This document shows, piece after piece, positions 55,466-64,000 of a DNA stretch of 64,000 nucleotides. The DNA comes from Blastobasis lacticolella (Eukaryota > Arthropoda > Insecta > Lepidoptera > Blastobasidae). Location: the NCBI GenBank assembly GCA_905147135.1, contig LR990055.1, forward strand, positions 4,031,001-4,095,000, in the 5' to 3' direction. How positions within the stretch are numbered: position 1 is the first letter of the stretch; each line of letters opens with the position of its first letter. Under the pieces are notes generated by a model. The model saw only the letters and a program-made list of their open reading frames with translations, was not told the origin of the DNA and did not search any database. Made by a program: the position numbers and the translations under genes.

Positions 55466-56364
55466 AACAATACCTAGTAGATCCATCTATCTAACCTGTT
55501 CTAATCTCGATCATCGATCTCTTTTCTTTTCCGCCATTCCCCACTTTGGGTTTTCATAAATAAATTAGGTCAAAACTGTCCACGAAGCACGCCTTTCGTA
55601 ACGGAAGTTTTTAATAAAATGTTTTTAAAACTATGTTTTATTAGTAAAAAAGAAATGGTATTTTAAAATTGTACTTTAGAATATTTCATAGATTAAGTAT
55701 TTCTACGGGAGCTGGGAACAGGGACAATTGCTAAATTGTATTTATTTGTTTTATTTTATTTTATTCGGGAGGTTGACAGTATTTCCCGCACATTTAAAAT
55801 AATGTATATTTATCTGTAGATATTATTAGCTAAAATTGAAGTCATTTTCTCTTCATGTAATAGGTACTGTGTTCTTGCGTCATTCAAAATATCGTAGGGG
55901 ATCGTATCATATAGCGGCAAGAGAAAATGATCCTAATTTAGTATCTCAAAACGTTACTAATCCAGCAGGAAAAATATCAATGAAGCGAGAGAGTGGATCT
56001 GGCTTCCCTATATCGTTGGCGACGATAAATTCACTCCATCACCCCAGACAGTGCCACCAACTTCCTTGATCTATGGACAAAATCGGAACTAACGCATTAT
56101 TGTACTAAAATAACAGTTTGAAACGCCTGCATCTTCGCAACTGGCGACGCTGTGAACTGATAAGTTGGTAGTCTAACTGTGTACTCGCCACAATACAGCC
56201 ACGAAACAAAGAGCAAACAATCCCGAGGCAGGCCACAGTTATATCCGAGATGGCGACAGCGATGGAATTTTCCATCAAATTCCATTGTTGATCACAGATA
56301 CTCCTATCAAGAGAGCCGATGAAATCTAATACTTACTTCAATTAAGAGTACTTCGGTAACTGAC
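55466..56364. other. non-coding stretch
   Basis: Nothing recognised except a TTTTA run near 55750. Short frames at 55836-56285 lack motifs. Confidence 0.4.
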
Positions 56365-56690
56365 AGCTATAAAATTGAGTCGTTAATATAGAAATAATCG
56401 AACTTCAGTAGCGTAGGGTAGGGGTGCGTCCATTGGACCACTTGACTTTGAATTTGACGTATCTGAAATACGTATCGTATATGATAATTATTTGATTAAT
56501 AAAGTGCATACGCCAGCTTAAGATGGTCCGTACTTCCAAAGGTTCCCTATTATGATCTATTTTTATTTTATTATGAATATAAAGTGTATGTTTGAGCATA
56601 ACTTTATGGATAGTGGTGGGGTAGAGTAGGATAGGGTAGGGTAGGGTAAGCTAAAACACCACATGAATGAAGTTGTGCCGGGTCAGCTAG
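56365..56690 (+). mobile_element. Helitron-like element
   Basis: GCTATAAAATTGAGTCG near the start, GTAGGGTAGGGGTGCGTC at 56411, then a GTAGGATAGGGTAGGGTAGG run at 56623-56648, and the end GTGCCGGGTCAGCTAG. The end matches the minus-strand terminus at 3083. The short G-rich run corresponds in position to the expanded minisatellite there. Confidence 0.45.
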
Positions 56691-58744
56691 CTTTTCATAA
56701 TATTCTTAAATTTCGAAATTCAGGTGCAGGCTCAAAAGGGTGCCCTGAGTGACATAGGTTAATTTTTAAACCTATTTTCTAGCGAGCGATCCGATTGAAG
56801 AACTTGTCCATTGATCGCAACCTTACCCCAATATTAACTCCAACAAATATGTTGATACCCGATAAATGTTGCAAAATAAATAATTTTTAGTGATTGCTAG
56901 ATAATTAAGTACTTAAAGTGATTTTTTTAAATTGGTCTATTCATTCATTTTAATTTTTTTTGGCCCAGTCATAGCCATACATAGCGCCCATCCAAAGTAC
57001 ACTATAACAGTTTACTAAACTTCAGCTTCGGTTTATAATACGCTAACATTGTGAGTCCATCCAGCACTGTGATACAACACGACGACTGAAGTTATTGGAT
57101 TCTTAGTTTGCTTTGTTTCCTGAGAACTGTTATTTTTTAAAGCGAGAACATTGTAGTATTGTGTTTAAATGTTTGAACCCAGTGTTTAATTCATCAGATG
57201 ATATGTCTGTGAGCCGTTGAAATGGAGAATACAGTACTCTAAAAGACCTTTTGTTCCGAAATGAATGCTTTTGTGCTGGTAGAGTAAAAAAGTTTTAGCA
57301 CTTTTTTGTAAACTTTGGATTTTACTGATTCAGGAAGATACCTACTGTTTTATTACACGCCAAATGTTTAAATTTGAATTTTAGTTTTTATATTAATTGT
57401 TCAATGCATCTGTGTTTTCTTTGTTTTGGTTTACGATCATCGCGAGCCTTTTTCCCACCTTTGATAACATTAAACGGGACTTCAGATTTGTATTAAAATA
57501 TTAAATCCCGTGCAACTTTGAAACGATATATTGTAACATTAAGGTTTCTTAATTGCGTTTACAAAATTTATTGACTTTGACTGGTTTATATGGAAATTAT
57601 GATCGAACTTCGTTTGTATGGAGCCCGCCTTTGGTTCCGTAATCGACCAGACCGTCGAGGGGATTGTATCTGGAGACTAAAATATAATTATACGCAAATG
57701 ATTGATGAACATAAATATCGAAGTCTGACTCGCCAAGCATGAAGCGTATGGGAGCCATGACAGTTTTAACAAAGCGAAAAATCGTAATAAATGATGTACA
57801 TGATTGTCTGAAAATTCTTTCTATGAATGATTGGCAATATAATTTTGAACAGCTTATACTAAAATTCAGACATTTTTATAGAAAGAACGCGCAGAGTCAG
57901 ACGTATTTTGGTAGGTATGTTATGATAACAAAATTATGTATGTGATTGTTTTATGAAACTAGATTCGGAGATAGGGCAGCTCTCGCACATTTGTAAAAAT
58001 AGTTTATTATTTGGACTTTAGGAAGCGTTTGAGTTGAATTAGACTTTTATGTGACTTGACAGTCACGCCGAATTATTGTACATAAAGAAGAAGTAGTTCA
58101 TTTCTAGCAGTATAGTATTAAGGTTAATATAATGGTTAAGGGCACATAAATGAAACTCTTTTAAAAATATTTTCATTTATTATTTTTTTACAGAATAAAA
58201 AATCGTTATTTTGTGTAACTAACGAGAAGGAGTGGAAGTAAGAGGACGGAAAATACCCCAGTAGACGACGATCTAATAGCACTACCTATATTATTTATAC
58301 TTTCTACTAGTTTCTTTGTTAAGTCACAATCTTTCACAATAAAGAAAAATAGATCCATGAACTTTTAGTTTCTTTGTTATCGTATCACTTTTTTCGCCCT
58401 TTGAAAACACTTCTTTATATCTTGGAGACGTGTGAATCTCCCAGGAGAATGCCAGATGCGCTCGTACAAACGGAAATTTTAAACTAGAGTGCGTACTTGT
58501 CTAAAGTGCCTAGGCGCGAAAACATGCAACATTCAGTGACTCGTCTGGTATCAGAGAGAGAATATCCAATGTTTTTTTTTGTTAAGTTCAATGAATGCTT
58601 CTTGAATCTAAAATGTACTTTTTTTATTGTTGGCCAGATATTTATTTGGCTGATCCATCACGCAGAAGTGGCAGCAGTATTCCATTCGGGATCTGATTTG
58701 CTTGATATCTTGATATAACTGGAGCAGCTGTTAGAAACGAAGTA
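56691..58744. other. non-coding AT-rich stretch
   Basis: Two open frames (57739-57945, 68 codons; 58497-58718, 73 codons) show no domain, signal peptide or splice-supported structure. Nothing else recognised. Confidence 0.4.
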
Positions 58745-58950
58745 TAAATAAATAAATAAACACAGCGCCATCTAGCCCCAAACTAAGCAAAGCTTGTACT
58801 ATGGGTGCTAGATAACTGATTTACTACTTAACCCACAGACCCGTAACAGAAATTAAAATTCATCATTTAATTTTCTGCCCGGCCGGGAATCGAACCCGGG
58901 ACCTCTTGCGTGGCAGACCGGCATGTTGACCATTGAACCACTCAGGTCGT
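58745..58950 (-). repeat. SINE-G copy with tRNA-Gly(GCC)-like head
   Basis: Minus strand: GAGTGGTTCAATGGTCAACA, then GTCTGCCACGC (anticodon-loop-like with GCC), then CCGGGTTCGATTCCCGG (perfect T arm and B box). The acceptor ends do not pair, so this is a SINE head, not a tRNA gene. The body ends with GGGTGCTAG...GCTAGATGGCGCTGTG and an AT-rich TTATTTATT tail. Confidence 0.75.
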
Positions 58951-59280
58951 CAGTATCGCCTGATCTTTATCGTTTTTGCTTCAGTCTTTGTTTTGAATTC
59001 TATGTAGGCAAGTACTAACTGAAGCAGAGACTTGTAGATAGATGCGCCAACAATTATAGAAATGTATCACATAATTATTGAAAAACATATTTATCATTAG
59101 AAATTTCAGATTTGCTCTCGGCTTCGTTATCTACTTTATAATTAAATTGAAAAATAATGCAAATACAAAATAATAATATTTAGATTTTTTTAAGAGATTC
59201 ATTATTAAACAGATGGCACTCGAGCATTTCGTTATACTGGCCAAGCGAATATCCTCGTTTTGAGGTGTCGGAAAGCCGAA

Positions 59281-59449
59281 TCAAACTTGTGTCAGATATC
59301 GACCACTTGATGGAACAAAAACCGCTCTAAAATACAAACATTTTCGGCAAAAAGGATCCTTTTGTTCTGCTGCCGCAGATCCTAACAGAGTATTGGGATC
59401 GTCGATGTCGCCATTTCGGCTGGCATGTGGTTGCACCTGAAAGGTAAGG
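59281..59449 (-). other. open frame with splice-like borders (candidate exon)
   Basis: The minus-strand frame is open for 53 codons (from TTTGGCCTTACC to TGA at 59281-59283), with acceptor-like CTTACCTTTCAG at its start, reading VQPHASRNGDIDDPN...CRKCLYF. On the plus strand the same DNA has an acceptor (GTTCTGCTGCCGCAG, ending 59378) and donor (GAAAG/GTAAGG at 59443) bracketing a 65-nt frame open in only one phase. At most one can be real; neither resembles a known family to me. Confidence 0.15.
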
Positions 59450-59531
59450 CCAAATTAGCCTCGAAAAATCTAGAGTGCTTATCCGGTCAAATTAAAACCC
59501 CAAATACAATTTTTCATTTGATACTATCAAT

Positions 59532-59578
59532 ATTATCTATTTAATATGAAATTCATTATTTCATATTAAATAGATAAT
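59532..59578. repeat. perfect 21-bp AT-rich hairpin
   Basis: ATTATCTATTTAATATGAAA-T, loop TCATT, exact complement at 59558-59578. Confidence 0.9.
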
Positions 59579-60015
59579 TCTTTCCACAAACAAATGGAAT
59601 AAAATAATAAAAATCGCTTTAGTCTGAACTATAATAAGCACTCGTACATAGAATAACTTGAATATTAATGAATCTAACTTCGCGAACCCATCAATTCCAT
59701 TCGCAAGGGCATTGAGGGTAGTTGGTAAATAATAAATTGTATTTGTAGCAATCGATTAGTACCCTCTACTTTGAGGGCAGGGCGTCGGTTCCAGAAGGAT
59801 AAATTGGATAAATGATCGTCCAACTTTAGAATTCGTTTTCAATATTAAATGAGGGTTAGCCAATTGAATCACCGCCACGATCGCGGCGGCAGTTTATTTT
59901 TAATTCGCAGCTTGACACTCGGTCTGTGTGTGGAGTTTTTAATAAATTATTATTGTTTTCCACGTATTTATTTATATAAGTAGTATATAGAAGGCTCTGT
60001 CTCCACGTCGAAGAG

Positions 60016-60313
60016 AGTCGGTGGTCGAGTGGTTAAGGCAGAAGTACCGGATTCGAATCCCACTCCGGCCAACAATGACTCTTTTCTGAGTTATGTACAT
60101 TAGTTGAATGCTAACAGCTGCTCTTACGGTGAGGGAAAACATCGTGATGAAACTTGCAAATTCTGCAGTGACTGAATGTGAACCATGATCCGATCTGGTC
60201 AGGTTCTCCTGGTAGCTGAGTCATGGAGGTTAGATGGCAGTCGCTCCACTGTAATTATCTGACCTGCCAAATCCTGGATCATGGTCAAGTGAAAGCATAA
60301 CCGAGACATTAAT
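60016..60313 (+). repeat. SINE-A copy with head deletion
   Basis: GTCGGTGGTCGAGTGGTTAAG (A box) then GGATTCGAATCCC (B box), but the anticodon-arm segment between them is missing. The body runs to ATGGTCAAGTGAAAGC, and the GGCGGACC...CGTG segment before the tail is also lost. Confidence 0.8.
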
Positions 60314-60667
60314 AAACATAATTACAATTTTATGTATTAGTATTTTGTGTATCACAATATTATCTTGTTTAGGCATGAATATGATAAAAATAACGTGTTC
60401 TTTTCACGTCGCCACGCTCTCTATAACACACAATTATTATTATGATCAAATGAATTTGAAGTGAAGTTCGATATCCCAGATTCGTAGAAGAGATTTAAGG
60501 TTACCATGATTATAATGGCTGTTGACTATGTTTCAAAAGTGTTTATTGTTTCAGGTTTATTCAGTTTTAATTCAACACTTAAGCACAGAATATTAATAGG
60601 TACTTGACTCAAGATTAGTTGTTAGACCTATAAAAAGTGGCTCGTACCTCAAGAGACGTTTGCATTA

Positions 60668-60878
60668 TGCGCTTATTACATGTAGCTAAATTCAGGAGCA
60701 AAAAGCGTAAGAGCAATCAAAGTGTAATGTATTGCTCATGTAATAAGGTGCATTTTTGTATCACTTAATCTCCACTTTTCAAAAATGTACCGTATTTTAT
60801 ACATTCCAACTGAAGTTGCTCTCACGCTTTTCGCTTACAAATTTAGACGACTGAATTAAGCCCAATGCAATAAGCGCA
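60668..60878. mobile_element. 211-bp PIF/Harbinger-like MITE
   Basis: TGCGCTTATTACA left and TGCGCTTATTGCA right (complement), with TTA on both sides (60665-60667, 60879-60881). Mirrored AAAAAGCGTAAGAGCAATC and TTGCTCTCACGCTTTTCGC arms match the elements at 42280 and 47931. Confidence 0.8.
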
Positions 60879-61285
60879 TTAGCTTGCAGCATTACTCACA
60901 AATATCTGTAAAATCTTTATCATTTTGAGTCGTATTTCATCACGACGCGAGTTACACTTCTGCGATGAAATGTGGATCAAAATCATTGTGTAGCTGCCGG
61001 CCGGCCAGTTATACATTACAGGGCTATATTCGCCACACTATCTAATCTTCAGAAGTGTTTCCGGTGTCGCTCTGTATTTATAGCATACATCCGGCATAAA
61101 TGCGGTAACTCAAGTGGAATAAATTAAACAGATAGGGGGTAGTTTGTCGGTCGGGTTCGGCTAATGGATAGACGGTAGTACGTAACTCAGGCACCGGAAA
61201 ATATTTGAGGAAGGCCTTTGTTGTGGGTACAAAAGTGGGTACAAACATCAAACTTTTCATGTATGATTGTATTCATTATACAAAA

Positions 61286-61860
61286 CTAGATGCCCGTCCG
61301 CTACTATGTCCAAGTGGACTACACCTTTAATCACGGTCGCCAACATATTAAATGATGACGTCATATAGCCTGTATCCATTTTAGAGTTCCCCAGAATGTA
61401 CCTCCCAACTTTAGTCAAATTTGGTTCAGAGGATTAGCCGTAAGCGAGCGGCCACACAGAAAAGACGCAGACATGTCGCGGACAGGGCACAGACAGGACG
61501 CGGACGCGACTTAAAACATACAGAAAAGACAGGGCACGGACGCGTCGCCGTCGCGGACCAGTCAAGAGCGTAGGCAAGACAAGGCGTGCGAGGCCCGGTA
61601 CCCGCGCTCCGCCCGCACCCCCAGTACCGCCCGCGGCGCGCCCGTGCCCCGTCCTTTCTGTATGTTTTAAGTCGCGACGTTTCTATACATTTTATAAGAA
61701 AGTAAATTGAACGGGCGCCGCGTCTGCGACGTGTCTGCGTCTTACGTCTTTTCTGTGTGGCCGCTCGCTTAGGTTAATGGGTTTAGGTTTAGGTTAATGG
61801 GCTCCTTTTTATGCACTTGAACTCAAATTTGGTTCCTTTTACGTAGGAGGATTCGCCGTT
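61286..61860 (-). mobile_element. Helitron-like relic interrupted by a foldback element
   Basis: The left border reads, on the minus strand, CGGGCATCTAG followed by T. AACTTTAGTCAAATTTGGTTC (61410) and CTTGAACTCAAATTTGGTTC (61817) are similar words on the two sides of the foldback insertion, suggesting an internal duplication in the host repeat. The right limit is uncertain. Confidence 0.35.
61441..61771. mobile_element. 331-bp GC-rich foldback element
   Basis: Ends TAAGCGAGCGGCCACACAG and its complement. Matching continues through AAAAGACG...GCAGACA(T/C)GTCGC. An inner pair, GCGACTTAAAACATACAGAA and its complement at about 61658-61676, followed by GGGCACGG/CCGTGCCC words, makes most of the element one long stem. 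It is strikingly CpG-rich (GACGCGGACGCG) against AT-rich flanks. No coding and no defined target duplication. Confidence 0.75.
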
Positions 61861-62805
61861 AATAGGTAAAAGTATAGAGGTATATTCGCATTTATAATAT
61901 TGTATGTAGTCAGGAAGTTAGAACTCATAGTTTTCTAAATGCAAAATTTATAATTATCTCAATTTCTCCTTTTCGTAGTCCCAGTAATAACCTGGGTGTC
62001 TGAAATACGGTAGAGACTATGCAGGGGACGCTTTTCAGAGGTTTGCTTTTCGATCCCCTGTTTTCTCGATTTCCATACCCCTAAACTTTTCTACAGTATC
62101 AAAATAAATCTAGAATCTGCCCTATTTCATTTCAAAGCAATCACAGCAATAAATACCTACAAGTTACATCAAACGATTCTACAATTGCTCTCCCCAAAAC
62201 TTCAGCGACTTGTAGACAATAACGGTGATAATAAAATAAAACACATTAAATACATACGTTATTTGTAGCTTACTAGTTTAAGATAGGCTCCTATCTGTTT
62301 TCCATTTCCACTTTGCCTTTCTCTTTATTGCTCGACGATTAGACACTACTGGATACCAATTTTCTTGTAACGTCTTAAGCACAGACCTTGACACTTCTAT
62401 TCGCAAACTCATTTACAAAGGCTTTGAATTTCACTGATGGCGGTGATGTAAACAATTTATTTGACAAGTACAAAAATATACACCTTTTGCTAACTTAGGA
62501 ACGTATTTACCTGAGTAACAGTTCTTCGTCAGTTACTACGTTTATTAGTTTCAATTGCCTTTGAAATGTTCAATTGGTATTTTCTGTCTAGCCTAGGGAA
62601 GCTTTTATCGACTTGGATGGTCATAATAAAGGATTCTCCTGCCTTTGTACTATAACATCGGGTTCTCCAAAAGGCATGTTTGCGGGTACGTCAAAAGTTG
62701 GCACCGCATCCGCTCCTCTTAGGTTGCAGATGTCCTGGACGACGGTAAACGCTTTCCATCAGGTGGACCGTTCATACGTGTGCCTCCCTAGGAAATATGA
62801 AAACA
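61861..62805. other. non-coding stretch
   Basis: No gene recognised. A short family C-like word (GCTTTCCATCAGGTGGACCG) lies at 62749-62768. The overlapping 82-codon frame at 62613 has no motif. Confidence 0.4.
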
Positions 62806-62838
62806 ATTATTTATTTTATTTTATTTATTTATTTATTT
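62806..62838. repeat. (TTTA)n low-complexity run
   Basis: TTATTTTATTTTATTTATTT units. Confidence 0.9.
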
Positions 62839-63449
62839 CACACATCAAAAACAAATCATAAAAATACAACATCAAAGTCTTCCGAAAATAAATAAGAACT
62901 AGCCTGATTGCATGGCAGCCTGTTGGCTGCGAGTGTAGGTGTATAGCTGACATCTGTCTCCGCGCACATGTCGTAGCAGCCAGATGTAATTTTTGTTCGT
63001 TTTCAATAAAGACATTCGATACGAAGAACCGTATTCGGGAAATTAAAAGTCATAAGGCAATTTGGGACTTGTCTTCAGACGACACAGTGATCGTTATGTA
63101 CCTAAAGAAAAAACGATGGGAAGAAATCACAATTTTTACATAAGTTCGGATAAGAGTATCTGCGACCGTGATTAAATCTTTATACATTCTTGTATAGTGA
63201 AAACGTCGGTCTGGGTATTCATGAACATCCTTAAAATATGTTTGATATACTTTTCGAGTGCCGTACTAGAAAAAAAGATGAATCCAAAGTATTTTCTTAG
63301 CTTCACGTATTTTACGATTTAAAAGCTAATTCATTATAAGATCCTTCTACGTCCATATCAAATGGTCAGGACTGGCTGCCATCATATCTGCAATAACTGG
63401 CTGCTCAAAATATTCAGCCGCAGCCAGACTGCCTAGCACGCCCAGTGGT
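62839..63449. other. non-coding stretch
   Basis: A GC-richer part at 62900-62985 (CATGGCAGCCTGTTGGCTGC) has a short imperfect hairpin GCAGCCTGTTGGCTGC. No gene recognised. Confidence 0.35.
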
Positions 63450-63540
63450 AGTACCCTACCCACTAAGTTGGTAAACAAGCTTGTAATCTGCCTGATGGTA
63501 AGCAGTTACCGCAGCCTATGGACGCTTGGGGTGTCACTCC
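63450..63540 (-). repeat. family D fragment
   Basis: Complement of the family D end: GTAAACAAGCTTGTAATCTG, CCTGATGGTAAGCAGTTACC, GCAGCCTATGGACGC. Confidence 0.6.
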
Positions 63541-64000
63541 TGTGTTACTTGTATTGTGTATTGGCTTTCGATTTTATTAGTTTTTTGTGTTTACACATTG
63601 ATTTTCATTTACAGTTACAATACTTACGACATCAAAACTTATATCTGCATTTACAATACTCATGACATCAAAACGCTAACCCATACAAAATCCCGTACAA
63701 GGAAGAGAGGACAGGGCAAATAGAACAAAGGAAAGAGCCGACAAACTGGACGAAATCGCAGTAAGCGGCGGATATATCCCATTGAAAGTTTCAACTAGCT
63801 ACATTGAGCGTAAATAGCGAAAGTTACATACAAAACCCTTTGTCTATTTCCCAAGTGATAGGATTAAGCGGGCTTTCAGTTCTCTGGCGTTATTATTATC
63901 GTGTGATTTCGTAGTGGGTCACGTTACAAATTAGTAACCGCAGATCTTGGTTTAGTCGGATTATGCGTTAGGCTCTAGAAGTTTACTGTCTCGTATTGTG
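63541..64000. other. non-coding stretch at window end
   Basis: A direct echo (TACTTACGACATCAAAACTTA, TACTCATGACATCAAAACGCT) lies at 63620-63675. No gene recognised. Confidence 0.4.

Noticed and set aside
58875..58950. tRNA-Gly gene on the minus strand
   Set aside because: The T arm and anticodon loop are good, but the acceptor ends do not pair and the unit continues into a repeated SINE body.

Overview
The window looks like AT-rich, gene-poor nuclear DNA of an insect, most probably a moth or butterfly (Lepidoptera). This rests on the repeat classes: tRNA-derived SINEs with clear A and B boxes, Helitron-like ends (CTAG followed by T), tails of RTE-, Jockey- and CR1-type non-LTR retrotransposons, and many small inverted-repeat (MITE-like) elements. 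The species call is inference. I see no rRNA, functional tRNA, CRISPR array, prokaryotic operon or confident host gene. Most of the DNA could be an intergenic region or a large intron.

The only long coding unit is a CR1/Jockey-group non-LTR retrotransposon at about 50.7-55.33 kb (+). It has an intact ORF1 (231 aa), a 535-bp spacer, an intact ORF2 (977 aa, endonuclease plus reverse transcriptase) and an AATAAA/(TA)n 3' end. Both ORFs are open, so it looks like a young copy, although a conserved RT position is altered.

The rest is a mosaic of dispersed repeats. I name them by letter. SINE-A is a tRNA-derived family of about 330-350 bp with fourteen full or partial copies. SINE-G has a tRNA-Gly-like head (two copies). 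Family B is a roughly 250-bp repeat with a TGATGATGAT tail. Families C and D are short 3' ends of Jockey-like elements, with poly(A) in the better copies. Family E has four related copies. Helitron-like pieces lie near 3.1, 14.4, 14.6, 19.6, 34.1, 43.8, 56.4 and 61.3 kb.

Inverted-repeat elements are the least familiar part. They include a 1.7-kb element with ~195-bp arms and an 8-bp target duplication (3990-5689) and a 974-bp element with TA duplications and mirrored arrays of a GGATAGTTGCCCC motif (22460-23433). There are also a 391-bp MITE (17679-18069), three MITEs starting TGCGCTTATTACA (42.3, 47.9, 60.7 kb), a GC-rich foldback (61441-61771) and perfect short hairpins near 8.5, 49.0 and 59.5 kb.

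Nested insertions give relative ages: a retroposon tail with AAGGG target duplications sits inside a family B copy (26117-26474), a Jockey-like 3' end sits inside an opposite-strand RTE relic (45.2-46.85 kb), and SINE-A sits inside the 1.7-kb element. Three weak candidates for host transcription are a two-exon reading frame at 12442-12973, a GC-rich patch near 44.66 kb and a splice-flanked frame near 59.4 kb. Identities were judged by eye, with no database search.
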